The notes beneath the pieces are model-generated. The model was not told where the DNA came from and searched no databases. It was given only the letters and a program-made list of their open reading frames with translations. A stretch of DNA of 64,000 nucleotides from Litoditis marina (lineage: Eukaryota; Nematoda; Chromadorea; Rhabditida; Rhabditidae): the NCBI GenBank assembly GCA_964036275.1, contig OZ038438.1:16785720-16849719 (forward strand), in the 5' to 3' direction. Of the stretch, positions 32,101-44,500 are shown one piece after another. The stretch's first letter is position 1. Every line of letters begins with the position of its first letter. A program made the translations under genes and the position numbers.

Positions 32101-34756
32101 AAGAACATACAGTATACAGCCAGCAGGACTTCGTTCTTCAGTGCGATTCCACCACTTCGCGAAACGTGAGTTTCACAGACTATTGTAATCCGACATTTTA
32201 TGATTCTCGGTGGAAGTTGCGCAGAAATAAGCTCGGGTAGTGAATTCAGATCAAAGAGATATTTCAAGTTATTTTTTAGATGTTATAGATGTATTTTTTC
32301 GACCTCATAGTAACCTCTACCAGAACCTCTGATACTCGTAATAGAACTCACGAGACTACGTGAAACATCTCATGAGCTACACAACGGTTACTACTGCACG
32401 TGATAGATAACATGTTACAACTGTTTAGGAAGTGGTTATTTGTGAGGCTTCTGGACTTCAGCCAGCCGTGGAAAATAACACTTTTATGGATCAGCAGAGG
32501 TGAGAGAAATAAAAAAACTATGTAAATAAGTACTTCTCTAACATTGAAATTCACTCAAAAGTAGTTACAAAAAATAACGGAATATTGTTCCATTAGTCAA
32601 TGGTTACGAAAAATCCACCATTTGCGACTATTTCAGTCAAAATTTGGTATGATAGATGGTTGTCCAACACAGCACAAAGTGAAACTCAAAGTGTACGCAA
32701 TTACTTATGAAAAAACATTCACCCAATTGAACGCATAGTGAATCAGTACATTAGTACACACTTTTTATAAAAATATTTTGAAATGAATATTTTACAGTGC
32801 TGCGAGCGATAAAAATCAACATGTTGATATGGAAGAAATATTCAAAAGTGTTTTGGAAGACGCGTCTCGAGCACTACGAGATGATAATGCGGTTCAGGTG
32901 AGCACTCTTTCTCATTTATAGGAAATGGTCACATCTCAGTTCAAGTTTCGTCTCTGTACACAACATAGATTGGAAACTAAGACCAAAATGCGGTGCAATT
33001 TTTGTCAATTTTTGTTTACGTGTTCCTATGAAATTGAACAACCACTAACAGAGATTTGCAGTTTTTGAAAAACTACAAAATGGTGAAAAATTGCCTGGAA
33101 TCTTCAATGGCACGCTGCCAAGTCTCAGTGGGAATGACCGAAAAGTATGATGTACATTCATGTTTCATATATACTACAACAGCACATATAATAATATGTG
33201 TCAAGTTCGCTCTTGTTCTGCGAGTTGTAATCTGGTCGTCAAACTGCTAACGATGTCCAGCAAACTTAGTAGCCTCTTTAGGTATCACCCCTCGCCGCGC
33301 CTCTACACGATAGGAACGACAACGGTTCTGCAGTGGCAAGCTGTGAAGGCAATCCTTCTATGAAGGATTGTCTACCGAAAGAAACTATACAGCAGGGAGA
33401 TCATCGCAAAGAAGTGAATCTGAATGGTCTTCGTACGCCTGTTGAGGTCGACAATGTTTCTTCCGTTTTTGAAGATGTTCGTTTCGATTCTGCTGCAAAC
33501 TGAGCAAACTTAAAAGTGTTGGTTCTCTTCAGGCTCTTGTACTGAGCACTGATCAAGATCAGAAAGCGAGAAATGACTTCTAGGCCCGACAAGTACTGTA
33601 GTCAGTTGTATGCGGTTCTAGACGTCACTGGGTGAATTGACATTTACCGGTTGTTTGTTAACGTGTAAACGTTTTCTTGAAGGATTCAGAGTGTCACATC
33701 ATGATCTCTCCAATCAATTCAAATACTTTCGAATATGTCTACCTTTCCATCATGAGATCAGATACATACTATGAACATCAACTGTACACTGTGAGCAAGT
33801 AAAGATGATTGTACGGTATATATATATATATATATATAAGTAGTAAATACTAATAATATATTATTATAACTATGATAAATGCGTACGATTTTAGTCGGAG
33901 AACTCGTACTCCTCGCTGGACGACGTGATGGCAGTAGTACAGGCAGATGCCGACTACCCAGGCGCCCCCGAAAATACGTTCGGTAGAATGGAATACGGTA
34001 GCGACGAACTGGCAGAGCTACTGGGAGATGACTGGCTGAACTGTGCCGAGAGAAGCATTGCCAACGATGGACAGTATGCCCCGTTCGCACATGACTTGGA
34101 CGATGTGAGTTTAGTGGCTACTGCTAAAATCTTTGGAGACGCACCTGGACTAGTGATGTTCCAACCCGAAAATGCTACTCACACTTCTAAACCTATCAAG
34201 TCTTCCAGGAAACTCTGGCATTTATGCTTGATTTTTGTGCTCACGTAGAATGCACAAGTGAAAAACAATCATTTGGAGTCGAAGCTACTTCTGGAAACAT
34301 AGATCACACTGCGTTTCAGTCCACATTTATATAGCGTACAACTTTGATTGTACAGTACTACTCAGGTGTAGTCACAGCTTGTAGCCATAACCATCAACAC
34401 TGCAGGGTCGTAGCACTGATCCGATGAGTTTGGGGCCGCCGATTGAACAAATGGAGTCCACTGAAAGCGATCAGGTATTTATTACGATTACATCTTCCCC
34501 AGTCTCATTAATTAAAGAAGGACGATAGTGTTGACTAATCCCAACGCCTCAGTCCTTTAAACTGCACTACATTTTTCAATTGCAGTCCAAAGGACCGATT
34601 CGCCTCTACCCTTAGAAGGTTTCTTGCGTTAGAATAAGAATTCAATATAAGGAATTCGAAAGGTATATATTTGAATTATAGTCGTCAATGAACATGGATT
34701 GGTTGGATGAAATGCTGCATCATGCCCCGGTCGATGGTCACTCATTTGGACACTAG
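23536..34756 (+). CDS. MRTF: Myocardin-related transcription factor (RPEL-SAP-coiled coil)
   Basis: In animals MRTFs bind G-actin through RPEL motifs and activate SRF target genes in the nucleus when actin polymerises. Twenty-eight exons keep one frame, about 1,066 residues; the start lies upstream. Exons: 23536-23631, 23884-24045, 24353-24427, 24664-24746, 25381-25503, 25723-25806, 26089-26184, 26349-26430, 27188-27358, 27757-27823, 28312-28411, 28885-28973, 29161-29317, 29471-29546, 29904-30060, 30346-30501, 30679-30823, 31025-31168, 31358-31462, 31701-31805, 32049-32165, 32429-32499, 32798-32897, 33052-33144, 33282-33476, 33895-34104, 34406-34474, 34682-34756. Exons 1 and 2 carry RPEL motifs (RRKIEQRPSRERLVTQHIL; SRKLKQRPGPLELVTRKIL). 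Exon 6 has the glutamine block SSYELLLQQQRLFLQWQ. Exons 8-9 form the SAP domain (LSDLKVQELKNECKKRQLPV, GAKPQLLDRLRVF). Exon 17 is the leucine zipper. Exons 26-28 are an acidic C-terminus ending SSMNMDWLDEMLHHAPVDG, as in MRTF activation domains. Exons 4 and 21 have weaker support. Exon 11 uses a GC donor. Confidence 0.92.
24909..25019. mobile_element. Short TIR element, family GTCAATTG, copy 3 (inverted)
   Basis: About 111 bp, reverse orientation relative to the copies at 3514 and 7770. It starts GTCAATTGAATTGTCACGT and ends CACGTGACTATGCAATTGCC, with the shared interior TGAGTTCTGCTGTGTTCAAC. It lies in an intron of the MRTF gene. Confidence 0.6.
25228..25300. repeat. Dispersed B-box-like repeat, second copy
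   Basis: GGCTCTTTCTAGTGC, CTATACGG and GTTGTAGTTTGATCCCGTC match, in the opposite orientation, the stretch at 14950. A shorter relative follows at about 25525-25590 (TGTGTTTGTAGTTTGATTCC). Both lie in MRTF intron sequence on either side of the exon at 25381. Confidence 0.45.
29026..29103. repeat. (TA)n microsatellite
   Basis: About 78 bases of pure TA dinucleotide in the MRTF intron between exons ending at 28973 and starting at 29161. Confidence 0.97.
34512..34631. mobile_element. Palindromic fold-back element, copy 2 (degenerate)
   Basis: Starts TTAAAGAAGGACGATAGTG and keeps the inner stem CAGTCCTTTAAACTGCA / GCAGTCCAAAGGACCG. The right outer arm has decayed (CCCTTAGAAGGTTTCTTGCG). It sits inside the last MRTF intron, immediately before the terminal exon at 34682. 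Confidence 0.65.
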
Positions 34757-35088
34757 CACACTTTGTCTATGAGGAATTTTGTTTCCTAAAGTGAATACTA
34801 TTTGATCAATGTTTTATTTACTTTAGAAGAATTTTGCGGAAAACTTGAACGCAATGTTTATTCTTGACGTTTGTCCCCCGTACTTTGTATCAGAATCAGG
34901 CTGGGTTGACACTTTTAATAACATAACGAAAGTGAACTCGGAAAGTATAGGAAACACGGCAAACGTCATTACTTATTCTTATTATAGCTACTGTAAAGAC
35001 TGTGTTTGTTTCTTTTTTACTAGTTTGATCTCTTTACTTACTAGGTATTCGAACTTCAGCCATTGTAACATCAAATTAGAAATCGGAC

Positions 35089-35212
35089 TTAAAGAAGGAC
35101 GATTATGTGGGCCAATCCCAATGCTTCAGTACTTCACACTGCAATACATTTTTCAATTGCAGTTTAAAGGGCCGTTGACACGGGATTGGTCCTCATAATC
35201 GTCCTGCGTTAA
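35089..35212. mobile_element. Palindromic fold-back element, copy 3
   Basis: 124 bp. The left arm is TTAAAGAAGGACGATTATGT, the right arm complements it (CCTCATAATCGTCCTGCGTTAA), and the inner stem is built from CAATTGCAGTTTAAAGG and its partner. It has the same length as the copy at 36039. Confidence 0.75.
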
Positions 35213-36038
35213 CTTCTGAGTACGTGTGCTAGAACATCCCGGTACATTCCTGCCGTCATGCGTCTCTCGACTGGTATCCCGGCTGGATCAAAGAAACGGC
35301 GTATGAGAGACGCAGGTGGCATCGAAGTTCGGCATTTTTTTTGAACCGACTCTGGTAGAGTACAGTGTGTACGTTTCAAATTGTCAGTATCATTCCTTCC
35401 ATGAGCCTCTCCAGTGTTATTAGAAATCCTGAGGAAATGTTGTAATTATTAGTTGTGGAGCAACGTTGTCATTATAGAGTATGCTTTAACGTAGTCTTAT
35501 ACGCAATCCTATTCGAGTATGCCTTAGCCTTGGTTAACGAGTGAATGTTAGGGGAAGGTGGTTATTTTATTATCGTGCAACCCATTTTCAGTAGCAGAAA
35601 TATAGTTATAGAGCAGTATCAAAACAATGGTTGAACATTCCTAATCTTATAATCCATGTGCTTCAGTATTTTCTTTCTATTTGTACGCGCTTTCTTATTT
35701 CTCTAGACATTTAATGCATGTTAGCATGTTCATTATGTTTGTGTCATGTTTCTTCCCGGTGAACGATTCATGATTCGTGCACCAAACAAATGAGGACTAC
35801 TTGAGAGAAATATCTGGCACGATGGTGGAAAACCAGGCTCAGAAAAAAGGTTTTTCTCTTCTTTCCTCATTCAAAATATCACCTTTAATTCAGAAGATGT
35901 TTGTAGAGAGATTATTGTTGCTCCATTTGTTAGCTTCGCTATTGGCCCCCAAAAGTCGCATTCTAGAGCCGTGTCCGCCGCGTTTGACGTGTGGTTCAAC
36001 CGCGTAATGTCTCTCTCGGCAGTTCATATTTCCCTAAC

Positions 36039-36162
36039 TTAAAGAAGGACGATTATGTGGTCCAATCGCAACGCTTCAGTCCTTTAAACCGCAATATATT
36101 TTTCAATTGCAGTTTAAAGGACCGATGTAACGGGATTGGTCCACATAATCGTCCTTCTTTAA
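36039..36162. mobile_element. Palindromic fold-back element, copy 4 (best preserved)
   Basis: 124 bp, the most symmetrical copy. TTAAAGAAGGACGATTATGT at the left is matched by ACATAATCGTCCTTCTTTAA at the right, and the inner CAGTCCTTTAAACCGCAATA pairs with TTGCAGTTTAAAGGACCG. The TTAA at both ends may be part of the target site. Confidence 0.8.
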
Positions 36163-36580
36163 GAACGTGTATTGTTGTTGTATGCTTTACGTGGTATTCG
36201 AATTGTATAGGTTTATGTATGTTACCTTCTCCCAGGTGTGGTTTCACGTTCTAGCCATCAACTACGATCTTGCTTAAACTGATAGGTTTCTCATTCAAGA
36301 ACAGTTTTTAGCAGCTTGGAACTGTCCTCGCTTATATTCCATTCTTTACCATCCACAAATTCCATTCCGTTCGGCTGACGCCCTTTGCTGTCATACTAAT
36401 TGAAATAGATTCTAAGCAACTAGCCCAGAATACGTATCAACGCTGATAATAAAGTACATCATGAAATGCAGATAGTTTTTGTTTATGTTTCAGATTGTGA
36501 AACTTAGTTCAGCAATGAAGGTTATTTAAATACATACCACTCAAACACAGAAAGAAAAACAAAAAGAGGAGGTAATAGAA

Positions 36581-36680
<100 letters not shown>

Positions 36681-38180
36681 CTAATTTCTCAAAAACATGA
36701 CGGAGTCAAAACATCCCCATTCACTGAAGAACTCTGTCCTATACCTGACCGATCCGCCAACCAGACATTGAAAAACCGATTCCCTATTTGAAACCGGATC
36801 GGATTTACAAAGCATTGCGCGAGACTGATCATAATTTACTTTAAAATAAAAAGGCTGCTCCAAACAGTTTCACTTTATTTCACTCAGAGTGGTTTGATGA
36901 GCGGTTTGGTTGGAACCCTCACTGGAAAGCAGTAGGGTTCGGATATCGGTTTATACTTGGTAGTTACATTCTTCACTGAATGATCCGCAGTTAATTTTGC
37001 TAAAGACAATGTTCTTCAGCGAGTGTCCCTGATATACGAAATGGGAAAGGAGAATACAAATATCCAAATTAATTCCAGCGAAACATGTGCACCTCGAAGT
37101 ATTCAGCAATGCAATGGAAAGAAAAACTAATCTATACTCTATGTTTGTTCTCATTTTATTGAATCCCATGGTTGTACTCTGAATAAGATAACAAAAATCT
37201 TCTTGCGTAGTCACCGTTCAGCTTCTTTCGACTGAAAATTTTGAATTTTTGACATTGATTTCCGGAAATTTTGGTAAGTTGGCGAGTTTCTCAAACACTA
37301 TAGAATTTATTTTGACAATAATTACCCTAACATCACTCTAGATTATTTTTAAATACAATCACTTTTTAATTTAAATTATTAGCACAACGGAGGGCTTTTC
37401 ATCCAAAATCCAAAGTGTGCTCTAACGCTAATCTCCCTGCGAGACTATTTGAATGGACACGCAACGCGTGCACAACGTCTAAATTTTCAACTTTCGGCCG
37501 CCGGATTTGTCTTCTACGCTACATTTCTTCCGTCTCCGTTCCGTCGTCCGATAATATACGTTTCCTAATAGGTGCAAGGTAATTTTCTCTATATGTCGTG
37601 ATGGTTGAATATGAGTTCACAAATGCGTAAATGAAAAAAGATAGTTCTGTTTGAATTTTGAATATTCATTCACTGGCCCGATCGCGATCAGAAGCTAGCT
37701 AAGGAGTACAAAACCTGGTAGTGCACATCAAAATATAATTGTTCAGGTGACATTGTTTTGGTCTTGACATAGTATCATCACTTTTCCAGTTTGTTCATTC
37801 ATCTATACTGAAGTAGTTTTTAAGTTCTTTGATAGTACAACTGCGAGGTTCGCCTTACAAACGGAACTTTTCTTCCGAATTGACCGTCTAGTTCAATAAA
37901 TAGTGTGTAAAATATTATCCAATGAAGGGGCTCGTGTGTCTCAATGAAGGGGCTCGTTTTCTATGTTTGCCTGCAATGTTATACGGTTTGCTAGCCCCAG
38001 ATTCTGAAACAACACGGTCCTATGTATCGGGTATCGTGGCTCTATTACTCAGTCCCCCAGTACAATTCTTGAGAAATACGAATAGCTGCAAAATAGCAAG
38101 CAAATTTTAAGTAACTTATTTTTTTATCGCGGTAATTTTTGAATTCAACTTCAACTTTTTATACATGGAATCTGTTATGA

Positions 38181-38325
38181 CATAACCGATTTTTCCAAAA
38201 AAAAAAACATTAATTGCCCCATAATATGTGATAGTAAAGAAATGATATGCCCCCATAACCGATTTTTCCAAAAAAAAAGCATTAATTGCCCCATAATATG
38301 TGATAGTAAGGAAATGATATGCCCC
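38181..38325. repeat. Tandem duplication of a 73-bp unit
   Basis: Two direct copies of a unit that starts CATAACCGATTTTTCC, has a poly-A run and ends GAAATGATATGCCCC. The second copy starts at 38254. They differ mainly in poly-A length and one A/G change, so the duplication looks recent. Confidence 0.9.
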
Positions 38326-38509
38326 CTCCCTTATAACACCACAATTTTCGGTGCGGGTTTATGACCTTAGGTTTTACACGACACACGAGCTGCTTAAGGT
38401 AACTTCTTAAGATATATGTTCATCTACATTAAGTACTGCCGAAAAATTTCATGCTGTAATACTAGAACAAAAAATAGTTATTAGGATATATCAATCAATC
38501 ATGTTACAG

Positions 38510-41500
38510 ACTAGATTGACACATGGATGATATACAAGATGGACCTGTTTCCACAGATTCTGCTCAGGTGATTCTTATTAGGTTCATACCTTCTGCGTGT
38601 CTCTTACTACGGCAATCTTTTTGCAGTGTTTTTTTTTCGCTATATGGACAGCATCTGAAACTAACTAGCCGAATCTTTTCCTACGAGTTCTTATCAATTT
38701 TATCTCTATTCTTTTGTTCATGTTGAACTTATGTTTATTCTATCCCTTCGAGTTGAGGGAAGCAATAAACATCACCTGTGCTTTATTTGTGTAATGTTTG
38801 GTTTATTTGTCGTTTTACCCTTTCGAGCCCTATCATTCTTGTTGGAATCGAACCTACTTTATAGGTTGATATAACCCCCGCGAGCGAGTCTACAGCAGAA
38901 GTTGTCTCTGATGATCCACAAGTGCCAGACACGCCGGGCTCACCCGGTTTCAGGTAGTGGTTTGCATTTTATCATCGTTTACTGAAATAAAGCTCCTGTT
39001 ATCGCAAGGCTACTTATGGGAGAGGAGAGACAAGTTCTTTCACATACACCGCCAAGGCCTCTCATAAAGGGGGGAGTCGCGAACAAATTCTTGTAAAAGT
39101 AGGGGTTGCGAACTGTCAACTAACGATTTTCATACAAAATCAGCTATAATCGTACGGAAATTAGTTGAATATCGCCGTTTTGGGGGGTCGCGACACGAGA
39201 AAACACGGAGGGGTCGCGAGAATTTTGAAGGATTAAGAGGCCCTTGGCGGTGTATGTTCTTTCAAAAATTAGTGCAGTTATATAGTGAGTATTCATTCCT
39301 GGGAAAAATCGCAAGATAGGTAAAAAGTTGCCATTTTGGAGATGTTGTCAGATTTGCATATTGCAGCCGATGAGAGGCCCTCGGCAATGTTTGCCTATAC
39401 TCAGTCAAATGTTTAATTCGTGATTGTAAATGCGTTGCCGGGCTTCGGCACCTGCGACTATATGTTCGCAGCTAACATGATAGCATAGTTCAATTCGAGA
39501 TTCAAGGCATGATCTCGTCTTCGACATTCATAGACTGATTTCCCACAGTATGAGCGATTAACGGATGTATATTATATAAAACAAAAACGATTAATTAAGC
39601 TAATATAAATTAAAGAGTAGTTTTATATGTATTTATGCGTTTACTACAAAGAAATAGTGTTAACAAGTCACTATCTAAAAGTCAGTAATTATATACAGAT
39701 TACTTTTTTTTTACACTACTATTTTGAAGTGAATCACCACTATTTTGAAGTGAATCGCGGAGACTTTTTGACGAAAAATCTTCAGTCATCTAATAATGAA
39801 ATATTTACCTGTTGCACTCATTTTATAGAATAGTTCGAAAATTACAAATTTAACGTATTCCAGGAACGGTAAGCGAACTCCGAACTCCATACCACCCGAT
39901 TCGCCGAGCGACGATAGATTATATAAGGTGCGTTACAAAATATCATCTTAAGTATAGTTTGGTGCATACTTTTATTCATTTTACGTCGGCGTTGAAGTAT
40001 ATAAATTGTGAAGCTTTTTTTTCTTTCAAACTCAAAATGCGCCCTATTTCATTCACGAGACATAATAGATTGGGTTTTTCACGTCGATAAAATAATACCA
40101 AAAACCAAAGGTCCCTCTCATGTTCTGAATTTCACGCTGACGTAAATCGATCATTACGGGAACATTGTCGAGTTCTGACAATGTATGAAAATGAAACAAT
40201 CCTAGTAACTCATTCACACTGTTGGAATGGTTCCAGTTTCTTGGCAACCTGAAAGGTGTTTCCGCGACCCCTCCATAATGTTGTACTTAAGAGTGAGGAG
40301 TCTACTGCTGCCCCATCACCTGTTCAAGAAGATCAGTTAGCATCGAATGATAAGTCTGAATCCCAGCAGAATAGTTCTGCTGTTGACGACGGGGAGCTCA
40401 GTGATGATGCGCAGGATGAGAACAAACAAGGCTTTGAGGTGGGTTTTGAAGGTTGAAATCCATTCCAAGATAAAAGTACGCACTGGTGAGTTCGCCAAAG
40501 TTGACACCTTGTTCGACGAAAAATCTGAAAACGCGAAATCCTGAGTATGTACGGTTATTTAGTGACTGCAGAAGTAAGTTTTTTTTGGGCTGGAGGCCTG
40601 GAGGATCTGTAAACATTAATTTCTGACAAATTAGTAGAGTGGACTGTGTTGGTCAGATGTATTTTTGGTCATGGCCCTTTATAGACTGCATATTGTTCAG
40701 GACAAATCTATACAACCCTGCTCTAGTCCTTCGTCCTCAGAAGATGAAATCGAAAAGGATCCAAAGTCACGATTGCAAAAGTTGAAAACCATGAGGTTTA
40801 CGGCACCCAATCGAAAAGCGTTCAGGTGTGTGTATTCTATAGTCGGTACAATATTGAATACATTTCTCATTCAGGGACGTGTGGCAAGCGTATAATGAAT
40901 GCCAGTAGAGGCTTAATTGCACCCACCAATTTTTCTTTCAAGCGTCGGTTTTTATTCAGTGTGAAATTCATATTCTCCAATTTAGCGGATCTGCTGATCA
41001 GACTCCTCGTCTTCGCACCGTACGATCGTTTCTTCATGAGTGAGTTTAGTTTTTCTTCCAGCATTCGTTCCCCTTTCTTGGTTTTGTTTAACCTTGGTTA
41101 TGTAATGTACTCCATCTGAACCCTGAACGCATCTTTCTCTAATGATGTATGGCTGTGCCCTGCCAAAAGAAAGACTTTGATGAATAATGAATCACTTATT
41201 CATTCACATTCAACATCTTTTGTTTTAACTGTACATGCTTACTTTTGGATGATGCTGCCTTTTTCTCCCTGGTCTCTTCTATTTTACAAATGTGCACCTT
41301 CGGTGTATATACACAGGGAAATAAAAACCGCTAATTGACAGCAAAGTTACTGCAGTTCTACCCCGGTTTGACTGCCGATTTACCGCTGGTAGTACCGCGG
41401 TACTACCAGGGGTAAATCGGCAGTAAACCCGCAGAACTGCGCAGTAAACTAATTGATACTCAAATCTACCACAAATAATCTAAAATAATACTTTTTCAAA

Positions 41501-44500
41501 AAATAGTTTCATTTAACGCAATAGGAGCGCTCCATGCTCCCTATCAACGTCAAAGGAAAATAGAATACCTTTCTGTTCTCGAAAAGTACCTCAAACTTGG
41601 GTAATTAAACCGAATTCAACTCGAACCTCAACGACTAGTGATGGAGAAGTCCGTACATAAGTAAGGGCGGAAAATATTTTTTTTTCAAAATTCGTTTTTA
41701 AGGGTGAAAATGCATTCAATTTTCTAATATGCATGAATATTAGTTGTACATTAGGATATCGGAACAAATTTTTGGACAATCATGATTTGGTAAAGAAATT
41801 GAAGTTATGAGCCATAACTATGAAAGTTCATCTCTTAAATTTCCATTATATGGTTTTCCATCATGATTTGCTAAGTAAAATGTCAATTCATTCCATTTTA
41901 AACGATTGAATACTCATATTGTAGAAATGCAGTTGTCAAGAACTCATCATAACGATCGAAAAAAAGTTGAACTGTCAGACTTGAAAAAAAATTATCTGCT
42001 CATCTTCTCGAAACTGATTTGTATAATCTCCGATACGTTTATCCCTTCAGTTTTTGAGTTATAATATTGCATTTCCACACGAAGCACGCACTTTTGAATA
42101 GTTTACTATGAACCTACTGCGGGTTTACTGCACGTTTACTGCGGATCTACCACGGGTTCGCCTTACTACGGGTTTACTGCGGATTTAACCCTGGTCACGA
42201 AATTCCTATGTATATATACTCGACTTCGGTGATCACGCACACACACACAGTCAAACACACACTTTTCCCGATACTAATCTGACTACGGGTTTATGAATTC
42301 ATCATTAGTTGATGAAAGTTGTGTTGTAAATTCGGGAAGTACTCATTTTTGCCAAACTGAGGGATCCGAATTTCAAGAATAGCTCACTTTTGAGGTTTAA
42401 GAATAAAAACGTTCCAGAAATGGTTGAGCACATGTTTGATGAATATCGTTTAAAATGTGAGCTCTTGCTTTCTGCATCTGTGTTTGCAGTGGCAGTCATC
42501 TTTCTTGTCTTTCGCTGCTGCCTGTTCCTTGAGCAAATATGGCCCCTATTCTCTAAGCGTATCATCGTCAATTCTAACTATCTTGAACTATTTCTGCTTC
42601 CGAAGTCATTAAGCCTGTTCCACTCCTGTTGAGGACTTGAAGTGTGAACCATTATCAGGATCCTGAAACATGTAGTTTTCCTCGTAGTTTATATTAATGT
42701 CGAAAAGTTTTGTCATTTTTTTCAGGGGAAGGTTAGGCTAAAATATTAATGAGTTCATCGGGTTTTGCCAGCTGCTACTGTAAGGTGACTCGCGACAGTT
42801 TTCTGCTCTGTACCTGTTACCCCTTGCATACAGAAAGTATGAGCGAGTAACCCAATCTCACTGGTTTTAAGTTTGAGGAGGGGGCGGTATACTTAACATA
42901 TCTAACAGCAGATACCACAGTGGGCCTTCTGTTCATGTATGGTCATAGGTACGCATGCGCTTGCAATGCGGAGAAGTTTGCCAGTTCTGTGAAGGTGTAT
43001 TTTAAATGTTCAATTGACATAGATCATAGACACTGATGGTGTCAATGGTAATATTGTGTAAAGTCATTTTTTTCTTTTTTCCAGCTGATGTAATGATGAT
43101 TTAAAATTTTAGCTTGTAGTGGGATGGGAAACACTTTTCATGTCATGTCATGTATGTTTTCAAAACAATTCTCTCAAAAACCCTCTGCGCTGTGAGACCA
43201 TTTTTGGTGAAAACATGTCTATGGTTTATCTTTTCTTATTATTATTATTATTTGTCATAAATCTATAATGTGAGCATAAACGTTGAATATCTGGTTCAAT
43301 AAATTAGCTGCCCGGTTCTGACCTTCGCGGAAGCTAGTAAAACGTTTCACGACGAAACGCAAGTTGTTCTATTTATCGCAGCAAGCTTTTGATTTGAGAA
43401 AATTTGAAAATATCTCTGATCATGAATGTGCGCCGTTTTTTTGCCTTCGTTTCTGATTGGACAGTTGTTATTCTGTCATGCATCAGACGTTTACAATTTT
43501 TGGACGACTTTCTAAATTCAGGGTGACAGAACGAAAAATGGTGTAAATATCTATTTTTTGGGTGATCAAAATGGTATTTTTTTTTGTTCAAAATACAGAT
43601 AATCGCCCAATTTCGACGAATTTTTGGGTTATCATCTGAATATTTGGAGTCTTTCATAAATTTTGGGTGACCAAAGTTCAGACGTCGTCTAGGGTTGTAT
43701 ACGTCTGCATGCATCCCATTGCTTAGGTCATGCCCTAATCAAGCATTGTCTGCCTCTCCTCAAACGCATACTCTCTCGCTCATTCATATTGCATACGACC
43801 CCTGCCTTCTTAGCTCTTGGTAGTTTGAATCCCGTTTGTTTTGATTATAGAGTAGGTACATTATTATTATATTTATTGATTACATGTACATACCAGTAAC
43901 CAGTAAGGGAATATTTAAACAAGCATTTTTATCTCCTCTCGGATTTTCGCGTTAGAACTTCTACAGGGCTCGTACATTTCCTTACGTGATGAGTGAAAGA
44001 AAGTACTATTTGCTATTATCAATCAACGTTGGATGTTAATATTAATTTATGAACACTAACTTCCCATTTACTCTCTGGCGGTCACGTTCAACACTCACGA
44101 ATTATTCTGTCTATAGCTTACGTTATTTCGTACATTTGTCTCGATTTGGATGCATTATGTCGATGCAATTAGAACAGCATTGAGCAGCTCATTAAATCTA
44201 ATTGCTAAAGGCCAACTAAAGGTAGTGTGCGGCGAGAAATGTGTCTACGTGAGTGTGTATGCACCCGGCTGTTTGTAATTGGTCGAGTGCCCTCTCCAGT
44301 GGTCCGAAACTTCTTCTATCAATCAATGCTTTTGTGAAATGTAATATGCTCTGCGGTTGTTGCTAAGATAGATAGAGGATTCTTCCGAGTGGCAAGTATA
44401 TACGTGTTGCTTTACAGCGTAGTTCTCGTATGTCAGCATCTTGCGCTTTCTTCTTTCTTTGTGCTTTCATCATCGAACGTCAAATTTACTCCTATTCTCC

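Noticed and set aside
43373..43714. 113-residue minus-strand frame with repeated HPKF/HPEF words
   Set aside because: The words come from a recurring TTTTGGGTGA-type sequence; there are no splice signals and no family match.
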